Positions 18,633-29,275 are shown, counted from the stretch's first letter. The stretch: 64,000 bases of DNA from Leeuwenhoekiella aestuarii (GCF_004104055.1 NZ_QOVJ01000002.1:496001-560000); one strand, 5' to 3'. Made by a program: numbers and translations. Notes: generated from the sequence alone by a model not told the origin.

Positions 18633-19094
18633 CTATTCTTTCTTAAGTAAAAGCGTTATTTGCCCGAGATGATAATAACTGTGCTCAATTAGTGCTTCTA
18701 TATTTCTTGCGTAAGTTCCGTATTCTTGTTTTACAAAAACCGCGTTCAGTTTTTCGTCAGATAACTGGGTTATCAATTCGCATAGTTCAGAAGTATCTTT
18801 CCAAAATCTATTAAGAAAAAAATCCCAATCTTTTTGCGTTTTAATAGGAGGGAAATCAAAGCTATACCGGTCTTGTATTGTTAACTTTCCACCGTTAAAA
18901 ACCTGTTTTATGCCGTTAATATAGTAGTGTATATGCTGAGCAAGGTCTGCAACGGTATTATAATTTTTAATCTTTTGAGTAACAACTTTGAAACTCAAAG
19001 TTTCTAATTGGTTTTTAAAATTTGTATTGGCAATCCAGGTACCATCTATAATAACTTCTTGTAAACGATTAGAAAGTTCACGGGATTTTGACAT
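18633..19094 (-). CDS. DinB/DUF1572-like four-helix bundle protein
   Basis: A 153-residue cytoplasmic, mostly helical protein. Histidines in LAQHIHYY near residue 53 and in IEHSYYHLGQ near residue 138 are placed like the metal ligands of the DinB (YfiT-like) family, whose members include thiol-dependent transferases, although most are uncharacterised. I chose the ATG at 19094; the frame also has a TTG two codons upstream. It stands alone between the hydroxylase-like gene and a divergent LpxR-like gene. Confidence 0.75.
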   Translation of the reverse strand: MSKSRELSNRLQEVIIDGTWIANTNFKNQLETLSFKVVTQKIKNYNTVADLAQHIHYYINGIKQVFNGGKLTIQDRYSFDFPPIKTQKDWDFFLNRFWKDTSELCELITQLSDEKLNAVFVKQEYGTYARNIEALIEHSYYHLGQITLLLKKE

Positions 19095-19226
19095 AAACAA
19101 TTGTTTAAACTGAGTATAAAGTTAATGAATAAGCATTTTGCGCATCTTCAAATTCTAAAATAGAGACTAGCTCTATATTTTTAAAAAGCTTTTGTACAAT
19201 TTTATAAAAGAACTTAGCTTGCAAGA

Positions 19227-20180
19227 ATGAAAAAACAGGCTGGTTTAGTCTTCTTACTTTTAAGTTTTTGCTTTTCAAAATTACAAGCGCAAGCCGAGCC
19301 TGTTTACCGTTATGAGGTTTTGGTAGGTCACGATAACGATTTTACCATTTTTGGGACACGCACTGACTGGCATTACACTTACGGAATACATCTTGGAATG
19401 GGATGGAGGCCCAATTCTGAAAATTTTATTTCCAAACTTTTTCCTGAAAAGAAAGCTTTTAGTCATCATATAGGTGCACATATACAGGCTTTCACACCAG
19501 ATTATGCACGTACGTATCAGATTGTAAAAACCAGACAACCCTATGCCGGTTGGGGATATTTTGATTTTGTGACCAACTATGGTTTTACACGCTCTTATCT
19601 TCAGTTGAAAATTGACCTGGGAATTTTGGGACCAGCTGTGCAGGCAGGAGAAATACAGAATTTTATTCACGAATACTTCTCAAAAGATATCTTTGTGGAT
19701 CAATGGGAGCAGCAAATTCCGAATCAATTTGGGTTCAATTTAAGAGCCAATTATGCCCAGGATATTTTTACTGAAAACTGGCTGAATATTTATGGAATAA
19801 CTCGCGTTTCAGCTGGTAATATTTTCACATTTATTGAACCGGGAGTATATTTTAGGTTCGGAAAATTTGAAACCATCTCAAAATCTGTCGCGCGCCAGCA
19901 AAGTCTTTTAGGTAACGGAAATACAGAGATTTTTATTGAGGCCGGTTTTAATATGAATTTTTCAGTATTTAATGCTACTATTGAAAATGCGAACGCCTAC
20001 GGCGAAAAAGTTGTACCCAGAGATTTAGTAGATCACAGTATTCTCAACGGCCACGTGGGTTTATTTTTTGCTAAAAAACGCTTTACAATGGGTTTAAAAT
20101 GGAATTATACCGAGGGTGAAATAGAGGACAATAAACCGCATCGGTTTGCAGTATTAGCCGGCACCTATAAATTCAATTGA
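19227..20180 (+). CDS. LpxR-like lipid A deacylase family outer membrane protein
   Basis: A 317-residue beta-barrel protein with a signal peptide ending at LQAQA. The HDNDFTIF and TDWHYTYG motifs (about residues 36-55) match the NDN...TD..YT.G pattern of LpxR (DUF2219), the outer membrane enzyme that removes the 3'-acyloxyacyl group of lipid A. Alternating amphipathic strands follow and the protein ends in TYKFN, a typical barrel C-terminus. Activity on lipid A is inferred from the family. Its TGA directly abuts the stop of the convergent SulP gene. Confidence 0.82.
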   Translation: MKKQAGLVFLLLSFCFSKLQAQAEPVYRYEVLVGHDNDFTIFGTRTDWHYTYGIHLGMGWRPNSENFISKLFPEKKAFSHHIGAHIQAFTPDYARTYQIVKTRQPYAGWGYFDFVTNYGFTRSYLQLKIDLGILGPAVQAGEIQNFIHEYFSKDIFVDQWEQQIPNQFGFNLRANYAQDIFTENWLNIYGITRVSAGNIFTFIEPGVYFRFGKFETISKSVARQQSLLGNGNTEIFIEAGFNMNFSVFNATIENANAYGEKVVPRDLVDHSILNGHVGLFFAKKRFTMGLKWNYTEGEIEDNKPHRFAVLAGTYKFN

Positions 20181-21917
20181 TTAATATTTTTGACGAGAAA
20201 CGCGGTCTTCAATTTCTGTTCTGGGGTGTACACCGTCTACATATTCTACAGCCTCAACTACCCGAACAAATAAATTCTCTTGACCCAGAAGATCTACAAC
20301 ACCAGTTTTAAATAGTATATCACGCGTAGGACCCGTTGCCGCAGCGATCATCAAGGTTAATTCGCGTTGGCGCAATTCAAGAATGAGAAATTTTAAAATA
20401 TAAATAGCGCTGCTGTCTATATAATTTATGGCTTCTGCATTGATGATTATTGTTTTGAGATCATAGCCTTTTGCCTTGATGTGACGTTTAAGTTGTTTGT
20501 AGAAATAATCTTTATTCCCAAAGAATAATTGCGCATCAAAACGAACTACGAGAATGTCTTTTCTATCTATGATATCTGTTGCAAAACGGTTGATGTTCTT
20601 AAAATAAGTAGTTCCTTTAATCTGACCCAAAACAGCCATATGCGGTTTTGAAGTGCGGTAAACCATCAGCAGTAATGAGAATAAAACACCCAGAATAATT
20701 CCTTCCTGAATACCCACAAACAGCGTGATGAAAAACGTAGCCATCAATAAGAGGAACTCGTCTTTCTGATTTTTATAAAGTTCTTTAGGGTATTTTAAAT
20801 CAATCAAACTTCGTATTGCAAGCATTATGATTGAAGCCAAAATCGCATTAGGTAAATAGTAAAATACCGGCGTTAAAAAAAGTAGGGTTAATGCAACTAA
20901 AGCGGCGCTTATAAAAGCTGCAACACCCGTTTTTGCACCGGCTTGAAAGTTAACCGCCGTACGGCTAAAACCTGCTGTTGTAGGATAGCATTGAAAAAAA
21001 GAACCTAGAATATTTCCGGTTCCCAGCGCGATGAGTTCTTGATTGGCATTAATATTATTAGACTTCAACTTTTCTTCTAAAGCCTTTCCTATTGAAACAA
21101 CTTCCATAAAAGCAATTAAAGACATCGCCAGTGCAAGCGTAAATAGTTCGCCAAGACTCGTCCACGGAATATCTGGTATTTTAAAAGCGGGAAGCCCTTC
21201 TGGGATTTTCCCGACTAATTTTAATCCGTAGTTTGTAATTGGTGTAAAATAGGCTAGCGCGATACCCAAGATAACCACAACTATTGCTGCCGGTATCTGA
21301 CTATGAATGCGTTTTACGAGCAACATCATTCCTATGCCACTTAAGCCTACAAGCAAGGCCATAGGATTAATCGCATCAAGTTGATTAAATGTTTGTTGAA
21401 AGATCTGTAAAGTTTTGTTACTGGTCACGGTGATTCCCAATAAATGCTTCAGCTGACTGATGCCTATAATTAAGGCCGCGGCAGAAGTAAAGCCACTAAT
21501 GACAGGTTTTGATAAAAAATTAACCAAAAATCCCATCTTTAAAAAACCAAGCAAAACTTGTATAACCCCAATGAATAAGGCCAGAAATATAGCCATCGAG
21601 ATGTATTCATTTATTCCTGTAATCGCAAGTGCTCCCAGACCACTTGCGATTAATAATGAGTCCATTGCAACGGGGCCAATTGCCAGTTGGCGCGAGGTTC
21701 CCATTATCGCATAAATAACTTGCGGAATAAGCGCAGCATACAGTCCAAAAACCGGTGGTAAGCCAGCAATCATTGCATAGGCCATTCCCTGTGGGATCAA
21801 CATGATCCCAACGGTTATTCCGGCAGAAATATCACCTGATAAATAACTTTTTTTATAGTTAGGTAACCAACTTAAGATGGGAAAATACCGTTTCAATATC
21901 TTTTGTTTTGCGGTCAA
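20181..21917 (-). CDS. SulP family anion transporter with STAS domain
   Basis: A 578-residue protein: a SulP membrane domain (about residues 20-420) with the signature GLPPVFGLYAALIPQ near residue 50 and GTSRQLAIGP near 72, followed by a cytoplasmic STAS domain (about 440-560). SulP proteins carry sulfate, bicarbonate or other anions. Sulfate would fit the sulfur genes nearby, but bicarbonate is equally common, so the substrate is open. The start is uncertain: TTG at 21917 gives 578 residues, while the family often begins at the KRYFPILSW segment, where another TTG (21896) is available. Confidence 0.9.
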   Translation of the reverse strand: MTAKQKILKRYFPILSWLPNYKKSYLSGDISAGITVGIMLIPQGMAYAMIAGLPPVFGLYAALIPQVIYAIMGTSRQLAIGPVAMDSLLIASGLGALAITGINEYISMAIFLALFIGVIQVLLGFLKMGFLVNFLSKPVISGFTSAAALIIGISQLKHLLGITVTSNKTLQIFQQTFNQLDAINPMALLVGLSGIGMMLLVKRIHSQIPAAIVVVILGIALAYFTPITNYGLKLVGKIPEGLPAFKIPDIPWTSLGELFTLALAMSLIAFMEVVSIGKALEEKLKSNNINANQELIALGTGNILGSFFQCYPTTAGFSRTAVNFQAGAKTGVAAFISAALVALTLLFLTPVFYYLPNAILASIIMLAIRSLIDLKYPKELYKNQKDEFLLLMATFFITLFVGIQEGIILGVLFSLLLMVYRTSKPHMAVLGQIKGTTYFKNINRFATDIIDRKDILVVRFDAQLFFGNKDYFYKQLKRHIKAKGYDLKTIIINAEAINYIDSSAIYILKFLILELRQRELTLMIAAATGPTRDILFKTGVVDLLGQENLFVRVVEAVEYVDGVHPRTEIEDRVSRQKY

Positions 21918-22140
21918 ATATACTGTCTTGATCCAAACTCAAAAGTAACTCAGGTTACTTAGGACTGATTTTAAAAATACAATAATTATTAAGCCACTCC
22001 TTTTAAATACCTATCTCAATTTCTATTTTATTTATCATAAAGGCATTACAAACTCCACTCAAAGTCTGTGAACTCTTGGAGCCTAAAATTGTATATTTAC
22101 GGCTTTGGCGGAAATTGGCTCCGCATTGTTTATACTACGT

Positions 22141-23454
22141 ATGATTACTGCTTTTAAAGAACATTTAGAATCCCAATTTTTTAAGCTTAAAAACAAGCGA
22201 GTTTTGTTAGCGGTAAGCGGAGGTTTAGATAGTGTTGTTTTGGCGCATCTTTTCAGTAAAAATGACTGGGATTTTGAGATTGCTCATTGTAATTTTTCAC
22301 TTCGCGGAAAAGAAAGCGATGCAGATGCTGTTTTTGTAGAACAATTAGCTGCTAACTTAAACGTGAAATTTCATATTCAAAAATTTGATACCGAAGCCTT
22401 CGCTAAAGCCGAAAAAGTTTCAACCCAAATGGCTGCTCGTGAATTGCGTTATACTTGGTTTGAAGAAGTATGTATAGAAAACCAATTGAGTTATGTAGTT
22501 ACAGCGCATCACGCTAAAGATGATCTGGAGACATTTTTAATTAACCTTAGCAGAGGCAGTGGCATAGAAGGTTTCACCGGTATGGAAGCTAAAGGTGATT
22601 TTATTATAAGGCCTTTATTGCCTTTTAGCCGAGAGGAAATTGCCAAATATGCGCAGGAACACAACATCAAATGGCGAGAAGACAGCAGTAATAGTGCTGA
22701 TAAATATTTACGGAATCATTTGAGACATCACGCGATCCCGGCATTAGAGGAGGCTGCACCACAGTTTCTAACCCAGTTTAAAAAAAGCCAACAGCATTTG
22801 CAAGAATCGGCAAATCTTCTGGAAGACTATACCGCACTGCTATTTTCAAAAATCGTAACGCAATCTTTTAAAGGTTATGATCTCAATATTGCGCAGCTTA
22901 AAGCCACTCCTAATACTAAAGCGGTATTATACCAACTTTTAAAGAATTTTGATTTTACAGCCTGGGACGATATTTATGAGTTATTAGATGCCCAACCCGG
23001 AAAGTACGTAGCTTCAAAAAGCTACCGACTGATTAAAGATCGGGATGTGTTGATATTAATTAAAAATACAGAACGAGAAAATTCAGTATATAAATTTGAA
23101 AGTGCACAACACGAATTGCAGTTACCCGATTTAAAGCTAAAAAAAGAAAGCGTACACGATTTTAAACGACCCAATACTAATGAAGCTTATTTTGATCTCA
23201 ATCTTTTAGAGTTTCCATTAATGATACGCAAGTGGGAGGAAGGTGATACTTTTTATCCATTTGGTATGAAGGGTAAAAAGAAACTGAGCAAGTTCTTTAA
23301 AGATTTAAAATACTCAACAATTCAAAAAGAAGCTGTTTGGCTTTTATGTTCTCAAGAAGATATTATCTGGGTAATAGGTGAACGCACCGATGACCGCTAT
23401 AAAATAAATTCAACAACCTCTAATCTTGTAAAATTTACAGCAGAATATGATTAA
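22141..23454 (+). CDS. tilS: tRNA(Ile)-lysidine synthase
   Basis: TilS ligates lysine to C34 of the CAU-anticodon tRNA-Ile, changing its reading to AUA. The ATP pyrophosphatase PP-loop SGGLDS is at residues 26-31, followed by the AHCNFSLRG segment and TAHHAKDDLET (around 130), and the C-terminal domain has the GDTFYPFGMKGKKKLS signature near residue 385. With ATG 22141 the protein has 437 residues, normal for bacteroidetal TilS; an upstream frame from 22105 would add 12 residues. It overlaps the dsbD-like gene by 8 bases. Confidence 0.95.
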   Translation: MITAFKEHLESQFFKLKNKRVLLAVSGGLDSVVLAHLFSKNDWDFEIAHCNFSLRGKESDADAVFVEQLAANLNVKFHIQKFDTEAFAKAEKVSTQMAARELRYTWFEEVCIENQLSYVVTAHHAKDDLETFLINLSRGSGIEGFTGMEAKGDFIIRPLLPFSREEIAKYAQEHNIKWREDSSNSADKYLRNHLRHHAIPALEEAAPQFLTQFKKSQQHLQESANLLEDYTALLFSKIVTQSFKGYDLNIAQLKATPNTKAVLYQLLKNFDFTAWDDIYELLDAQPGKYVASKSYRLIKDRDVLILIKNTERENSVYKFESAQHELQLPDLKLKKESVHDFKRPNTNEAYFDLNLLEFPLMIRKWEEGDTFYPFGMKGKKKLSKFFKDLKYSTIQKEAVWLLCSQEDIIWVIGERTDDRYKINSTTSNLVKFTAEYD

Positions 23455-25459
23455 ATACCTATTACTATTAAGTGTTTTACTTTGTAATTTAACGAGCAAT
23501 GCTCAAGGGTTTGGAGGCCCCAACAGTTCTATTGATCCTGTGCTGTGGAGCGCTCAAGTAGAGGCCGGGGAAGCTGATACCTATACATTGGTTTTAAAAG
23601 GACAAATAGAGCCAGAATGGCACGTGTACTCCCAGTTTACAGATCCTGATGGTTCGTTGCCTCTAGAGCTAGAATATTTAAAAGCGGATGAAGCTTACAC
23701 GTTAGAAGGTCCTACTGTAGAAAGTGAGACAGAGACTGTTTACAGCGATATCTTTGAGGTTGATGAAACTTTTTTCAGTAATGCTATGAGTCTGACTCAA
23801 AAGATTAAGGTGTCTGATAAAAGTGTAAATCTTGTTAAACTGATACTTAAATATCAGGTTTGTAAAGAAGTTTGTATCAATGAAGAACGCTATGTGATTT
23901 TTGATATTGAAAATAAAAGCGGAAACGTTTTAACCGATTTTAATACGTTTCAATCTTATGGAGAAATTCAGGAAAAGGTTGAAGAAAAAGTAGCAGAGAT
24001 CAAACCGGCTGCTGAAGTAGTAAAGCAAGAAGAAAAGCAAGACCTGTGGACAATCTTCTTTCTAGCGTTTGCATCTGGGTTTTTAGCTTTATTGACACCG
24101 TGCGTGTTTCCAATGATCCCAATGACGGTTAGCTTTTTTACAAAACAAAGTAAAAACCTTGCTGTGGGCCGCAGAAATGCCATTTTGTATGGAATTTTCA
24201 TTGTTGTAATATATGTGCTTTTGGGAACCCTTGTAACTGGTGTTTTTGGCGCAGATGCCTTAAATGCTTTATCTACAAATGTTTGGTTCAACATCATTTT
24301 CTTTATTCTACTTGTGGTATTTGCCATTTCATTTTTTGGCGCTTTTGAAATAATGTTGCCCAATTCATGGGCAAATGCAGTAGATCGTAAAGCAGATCGT
24401 GGGGGTATTATCGGGATTTTCTTTATGGCGCTGGCACTTGCAATTGTTTCTTTTAGTTGTACAGGACCCATTGTAGGAACACTTCTGGTACAAGCAGCTG
24501 CAGAAGGTGGTCTGGCTCCAATTTTAGGAATGCTGGGCTTTTCATTAGCCATCGCTATCCCGTTTGCATTATTTGCGTTGTTCCCCGGTTTGATGAATTC
24601 ATTACCCAAATCTGGAGGCTGGTTGAACTCTGTTAAAGTGGTTTTAGGATTTTTAGAACTCGCATTGGCTTTTAAATTTTTATCTAATGCTGACCTTGTT
24701 TTACAGGCTCATTTACTAGAACGTGAAGTATTCTTAGCAATCTGGATTGCCATTTTTGGAGCGTTAGCATTATACTTATTTGGGAAAATAAGAACTTCAC
24801 ACGATACACCGGTAAATTCTATTTCTTCGGGCAGAATGATACTGGGTGTTTTTGTTTTAGCATTTACTATTTATCTCATTCCAGGTCTTTGGGGAGCGCC
24901 ACTTAAATTAATTAGTGGTTTCCCACCACCTATGAATTACAGTGAGTCACCTTTTGGTGTGGGGTATATGAAAGGTGGTTCTGCTGGTACTGTTTCAGAA
25001 TTACCGGAAGAAGCAGAATACGGTCCGTATCAATTGATAACTTTCACAGATTATGATGCCGGTATGGCTTTCGCAAAAGCAGAGAACAAACCGGTGCTTT
25101 TAGATTTTACAGGTAAAGCCTGTGTTAATTGTCGTAAGATGGAAGAACGCGTTTGGGGTGAACCTCAGATTTTAGGTAAACTTCAAAATGATGTTGTGCT
25201 TATTTCACTTTATGTAGATTTGAAAGAGGAGTTATCAGAAGCTGAGCAATACGTAAGTGAAACTACCGGAAAACGTGTACAAACTATAGGTAATAAATGG
25301 AGTGATTTTCAGATTAAAAACTATAAAATCAATGCTCAACCGTATTATGTATTACTGGATACAGATGAAAATGAACTTAATCAGCCTGTAGGTTATACAC
25401 CAGATGTAGGTGAATTTGAAGCCTGGTTAGCAGAAGGTATAAGCAATTTTAAAAATTAA
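23447..25459 (+). CDS. dsbD: DsbD-like thiol:disulfide interchange protein
   Basis: A 670-residue inner membrane protein with the DsbD layout: signal peptide (to about residue 20), periplasmic alpha domain with a CKEVC pair near 143-147, an eight-helix membrane domain with the redox cysteines in TPCVFPMIPM and SCTGPIVG, and a C-terminal thioredoxin domain with a CVNC active site near residue 562. It passes electrons from cytoplasmic thioredoxin to periplasmic acceptors, possibly including the TlpA-like protein at 3.8-6.0 kb. It is translationally coupled to tilS. Confidence 0.93.
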   Translation: MIKYLLLLSVLLCNLTSNAQGFGGPNSSIDPVLWSAQVEAGEADTYTLVLKGQIEPEWHVYSQFTDPDGSLPLELEYLKADEAYTLEGPTVESETETVYSDIFEVDETFFSNAMSLTQKIKVSDKSVNLVKLILKYQVCKEVCINEERYVIFDIENKSGNVLTDFNTFQSYGEIQEKVEEKVAEIKPAAEVVKQEEKQDLWTIFFLAFASGFLALLTPCVFPMIPMTVSFFTKQSKNLAVGRRNAILYGIFIVVIYVLLGTLVTGVFGADALNALSTNVWFNIIFFILLVVFAISFFGAFEIMLPNSWANAVDRKADRGGIIGIFFMALALAIVSFSCTGPIVGTLLVQAAAEGGLAPILGMLGFSLAIAIPFALFALFPGLMNSLPKSGGWLNSVKVVLGFLELALAFKFLSNADLVLQAHLLEREVFLAIWIAIFGALALYLFGKIRTSHDTPVNSISSGRMILGVFVLAFTIYLIPGLWGAPLKLISGFPPPMNYSESPFGVGYMKGGSAGTVSELPEEAEYGPYQLITFTDYDAGMAFAKAENKPVLLDFTGKACVNCRKMEERVWGEPQILGKLQNDVVLISLYVDLKEELSEAEQYVSETTGKRVQTIGNKWSDFQIKNYKINAQPYYVLLDTDENELNQPVGYTPDVGEFEAWLAEGISNFKN

Positions 25460-25541
25460 ATCTTGATGCGACTCTGGTATACCTCGGAATGAAATCAATT
25501 TTGAATTCGACAATCGAATACTAATTTTAATAAACCTCTAA

Positions 25542-27386
25542 ATGAAGAACCTTAAAAGATGCATTGTCCTAATGCTATTGTTTGTTGTTTGTTCCATACA
25601 GGCGCAGACTGAAGAATATGTAAGAGCACATTACGACAAGAAAGAAGTAATGATAGAAATGCGTGATGGTGTCTCTTTGCATACCACTATTTATTCTCCA
25701 AAAGATAAAACTCAGGAGTATCCTATTTTAATGATGCGTACGCCATACAGTTGCGCACCTTATGGAGAAGATAATTTTAAAGGCAGAATAGGCCCTAACC
25801 AGTTTATGGTTGAAGAGGGAAATATTTTTGTACAACAGGATGTGCGTGGTCGCTGGAATAGTGAGGGCGTTTACGATAATATGCGCGCTTATATTCCTAA
25901 TAAAAAAGGAAAACAAGTTGACGAGGCTAGTGACACCTATGATACGATTGACTGGTTAGTTAAAAACGTAATTAACAATAACGGAAATGTAGGAACCTGG
26001 GGAATTTCATACCCTGGTTTTTATGCGACCTATTCGTTGTTAAGTGAGCACCCGGCATTAAAGGCAGTATCTCCGCAAGCGTGTATTTCAGATTTCTTTT
26101 TTGATGATTTTCATCATAATGGTGCATTTTTAGAAAGCTATTGGAGAGCTATTTCGCTTTTTGGTTATCTGAAAGACAAACCGGTGACCAAGCCGTGGTA
26201 TGCATTTCCTGATTTGCCTAGTGAAGATCAATATCAGTTTTTTTTAGATGCAGGTCCGTTGACTAATCTTGATGCGTATTATAAAGAAGATAACGTGTTC
26301 TGGCAGCAGATAAAAGACCATCCTAATTATGATGAATTCTGGAGAAGCCGTGGTATTATTCAGCATTTAAAAGATATCAAACCGGCAGTGATGGTTGTAG
26401 GTGGCTTATTTGATGCAGAAGATTTATACGGTCCCTTTAACACCTACAGAAAGATAGAAGAGACTAGTGATAATTACAATATTTTAGTTTACGGTCCATG
26501 GAGTCATGGCGATTGGGCGCGTTCTAGTGAGCGTCAAGCGATAGGAAATGTATATTTTGGAGACCATCTTTCTAGAGATTTTCAAAAGGATTATGAGACT
26601 AAGTTTTTCAATCATTTTCTAAAAAACAATGGTAAGGGTGCTATTGATTTCCCTGAAGCGTCAATGTATGACAGTGGCTCTCGAGAGTGGGATAGCTATG
26701 CACAATGGCCTCCAAAAGCTGCTGAAACTAAAACTTTTTATTTAGGCGAAAACCAAATGCTTACCGAAACAGCTTCGGCAGATTATGCAAATGCATTTGT
26801 GAGTGACCCCTCTAAACCGGTTCCGTATTCAGAAGATATAAAAATGGTGTTTACACCTCGAAAATATATGACCGATGATCAGCGTTTTGCTGCCAGAAGA
26901 CCAGACGTTTTAGTTTATGAAACCGAAGTGTTATCCGAAGATATGACTCTAAGCGGAGAAATACTGGCAACACTGCAAGTGGCTACAACAGGTACTGCTG
27001 CAGACTGGGTCGTAAAAGTGATTGATGTATATCCTCCTGACGCTGAAGATTTCCCAGAAACTCAAAAGTATCTTAAAATGGGAAATTACCATATGATGGT
27101 GCGTAGTGAAGTAATGCGGGGGCGTTTTCGGGAAAGTTTCAGTGAACCTAAAGCCTTTGAAGCTAACAAGAAAACCGAAGTTGCTCTAACCCTACAAGGT
27201 GTGAATCACACGTTTTTAAAAGGACATAAACTTCAGATACAGATTCAAAGCACGTGGTTTCCCTTAATAGATCGAAATCCACAGACATTTGTTCCTAATA
27301 TTTATAAAGCTAGAGCAGAAGATTTTACTAAACAGACGCATACGGTTTTTGGTGATTCAGAAATTCAGTTTAGTGTTTTAAAATAA
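25542..27386 (+). CDS. CocE/NonD family (peptidase S15) hydrolase
   Basis: A 614-residue secreted alpha/beta hydrolase with a signal peptide ending at IQAQ. The nucleophile serine is in WGISYPGF (about residue 145), GGLFDAEDLYGP near 290 carries the acid residue, and YGPWSHGDW near 325 the histidine. The C-terminal beta-jelly-roll domain (about 380-600) is that of the X-Pro dipeptidyl peptidase / cocaine esterase / alpha-amino acid ester hydrolase group. Its length fits alpha-amino acid ester hydrolases, but glutaryl-acylase or peptidase activity is equally possible. It is 9 bases upstream of the DUF885 peptidase gene, suggesting a peptide-degrading pair. Confidence 0.9.
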   Translation: MKNLKRCIVLMLLFVVCSIQAQTEEYVRAHYDKKEVMIEMRDGVSLHTTIYSPKDKTQEYPILMMRTPYSCAPYGEDNFKGRIGPNQFMVEEGNIFVQQDVRGRWNSEGVYDNMRAYIPNKKGKQVDEASDTYDTIDWLVKNVINNNGNVGTWGISYPGFYATYSLLSEHPALKAVSPQACISDFFFDDFHHNGAFLESYWRAISLFGYLKDKPVTKPWYAFPDLPSEDQYQFFLDAGPLTNLDAYYKEDNVFWQQIKDHPNYDEFWRSRGIIQHLKDIKPAVMVVGGLFDAEDLYGPFNTYRKIEETSDNYNILVYGPWSHGDWARSSERQAIGNVYFGDHLSRDFQKDYETKFFNHFLKNNGKGAIDFPEASMYDSGSREWDSYAQWPPKAAETKTFYLGENQMLTETASADYANAFVSDPSKPVPYSEDIKMVFTPRKYMTDDQRFAARRPDVLVYETEVLSEDMTLSGEILATLQVATTGTAADWVVKVIDVYPPDAEDFPETQKYLKMGNYHMMVRSEVMRGRFRESFSEPKAFEANKKTEVALTLQGVNHTFLKGHKLQIQIQSTWFPLIDRNPQTFVPNIYKARAEDFTKQTHTVFGDSEIQFSVLK

Positions 27387-27395
27387 AATGATTTT

Positions 27396-29219
27396 ATGAA
27401 AATAGTATCCCGTTTACTCTTGTTCATATGTTTGATACTGGTAATTTCATGCAATACCAAAAAAACTGATACCTATACTGAAGTTGAGATCGCATCATCT
27501 AGTGCGGCACTTAATGCGTGGTTTGATGAGCAGTTTGATGCAGATGTGGCGCTATCGCCACAATGGCAAACGAGTTTAGGCTTTAAAACTAATTATGGTA
27601 AATGGGATGATATTTCTTCAGGTCAAATGGCCGAAGAACTGGATCGAGCTAAAGAGCGTTTGCGATATTTAAATAATGAGGTTAACGTTGAAGCGCTTGA
27701 TACGGTTACAGCAATCAGTTATGAATTATACAAACTCAATCTGGAGCATACCATTGAGGATTATGAATACCGATTTTACAATTATCCGGTGAATCAGATG
27801 TTTGGTTTACACTCGACTGTACCGGCATTTTTAATAAATAAGCACCGTATAGACAGCATCAGTGATGCTAAAGCGTATATTGAACGTATCAGAGGCGTGA
27901 AGCCTTTATTTAAGGAGCTTCAGAATCAGTTAAGTATTCGCGAAACCAATCAGATTATTCCTCCTAAATTTGTTTTGGACCGGGTTTTAGATGACAGTAA
28001 AAACATTCTAAAGGGAAGACCATTTGAAAAATCTACAGAGCAAATGCCCATTCTGGCCGATTTTCAGTCTAAAATTGAAAAATTAAAGTTGGATGAAGAG
28101 ACTCAGAATATGCTGATCAAAGAAGCTTCTGAAGCTTTAATAGACAGTTTAAAACCTGCGTATGAAGAGTTGATTGCTTTCGTAGATAATCAAAAGATTA
28201 GAGCTACTACAGATGATGGCGCTTGGAAGTTTCCTCGTGGAGATCAGTACTATGCCGTTGCTTTAAACAGGTCTACAACTACACATATGAGTGCAGCAGC
28301 GATTCATCAGTTAGGCTTAGACGAAGTTGCTCGTATTCATGCCGAAATGGAAATGATTAAGAAAAATGTGGGTTTTGAAGGTAGCTTACAGGATTTCTTT
28401 GAGTTTATGCGAAGTGATGATCAATTCTATTATGAAGATTCTGATGCAGGAAGAGCAGCTTATATGAAGCAAGCAAAAGCTATTATTGATGGGATGCGTA
28501 GTCGTCTTGATGAATTATTTATCACCAAGCCTAAAGCTGAAATTGTTATTAAGCGCGTAGAGGCCTTTAGAGAGAAAAGTGCCGGTAAAGCCTTTTATAA
28601 TTCGCCAGCTTCAGATGGATCACGGCCGGGTATTTATTATGCAAATCTTTATGACATGAAAGCTATGCCTAAATACCAGATGCAAGCTTTGGCTTATCAT
28701 GAGGGAATTCCTGGTCATCACATGCAATTGGCAATAGCTCAGGAACTAGATAGCTTGCCGAAGTTTAGAAAATTTGGTGGTTACACGCCCTATATAGAAG
28801 GTTGGGGACTGTACTGTGAGTATTTACCTAAAGAAATGGGAGCTTATAAAGATCCGTATGCCGACTTTGGACGTCTTGCAATGGAATTATGGCGTGCCTG
28901 CCGACTGGTTGTTGATACCGGTATTCATGATAAAAAATGGACTCGTGAAGAGGGGATTACTTATTACAAAGAAAATACACCCAATGCAGAAAGTGATTGT
29001 GTAAAAATGGTAGAGCGCCATATAGTGATGCCGGGCCAGGCAACTGCTTATAAAATAGGAATGAATAAAATTCTTGAATTGAGAACAAAAGCTGAAAAAG
29101 AACTGGGTAAAAGCTTTGACATTCGTAAATTTCATGAGGTTGTACTTGGTCAGGGAGCGTTACCACTTGCTGTTTTAGAAGATCGCGTGATTGAATATAT
29201 AGAAGCCTCTAAGGAGTAG
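27396..29219 (+). CDS. DUF885 family metallopeptidase lipoprotein
   Basis: A 607-residue protein with a lipoprotein signal: the lipobox cysteine is at residue 20 (VISCNTKK). The HEGIPGHHMQ motif near residue 436 is the zinc-binding segment of DUF885, a family related to gluzincin-type carboxypeptidases. It is probably anchored in the cell envelope and acts on peptides. It follows the CocE-type hydrolase by 9 bases and ends in a terminator hairpin, so these two genes form an operon. Confidence 0.9.
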   Translation: MKIVSRLLLFICLILVISCNTKKTDTYTEVEIASSSAALNAWFDEQFDADVALSPQWQTSLGFKTNYGKWDDISSGQMAEELDRAKERLRYLNNEVNVEALDTVTAISYELYKLNLEHTIEDYEYRFYNYPVNQMFGLHSTVPAFLINKHRIDSISDAKAYIERIRGVKPLFKELQNQLSIRETNQIIPPKFVLDRVLDDSKNILKGRPFEKSTEQMPILADFQSKIEKLKLDEETQNMLIKEASEALIDSLKPAYEELIAFVDNQKIRATTDDGAWKFPRGDQYYAVALNRSTTTHMSAAAIHQLGLDEVARIHAEMEMIKKNVGFEGSLQDFFEFMRSDDQFYYEDSDAGRAAYMKQAKAIIDGMRSRLDELFITKPKAEIVIKRVEAFREKSAGKAFYNSPASDGSRPGIYYANLYDMKAMPKYQMQALAYHEGIPGHHMQLAIAQELDSLPKFRKFGGYTPYIEGWGLYCEYLPKEMGAYKDPYADFGRLAMELWRACRLVVDTGIHDKKWTREEGITYYKENTPNAESDCVKMVERHIVMPGQATAYKIGMNKILELRTKAEKELGKSFDIRKFHEVVLGQGALPLAVLEDRVIEYIEASKE

Positions 29220-29245
29220 TAAAAGATGCCTTTTCAAATACGTTT

Positions 29246-29275
29246 AAAGCGGGTCATGTTGACCTGCTTTTTTAT
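29246..29275 (+). terminator. Rho-independent terminator after the DUF885 gene
   Basis: AAAGCGGGTC (29246-29255) pairs with GACCTGCTTT (29261-29270) with one G-U pair and a five-base loop, followed by TTT. It lies 27 bases after the DUF885 stop. Confidence 0.75.

Noticed and set aside
23968-24609. Minus-strand 213-codon frame inside dsbD
   Set aside because: It overlaps the membrane domain of dsbD in the opposite strand and has no family motif or start context.
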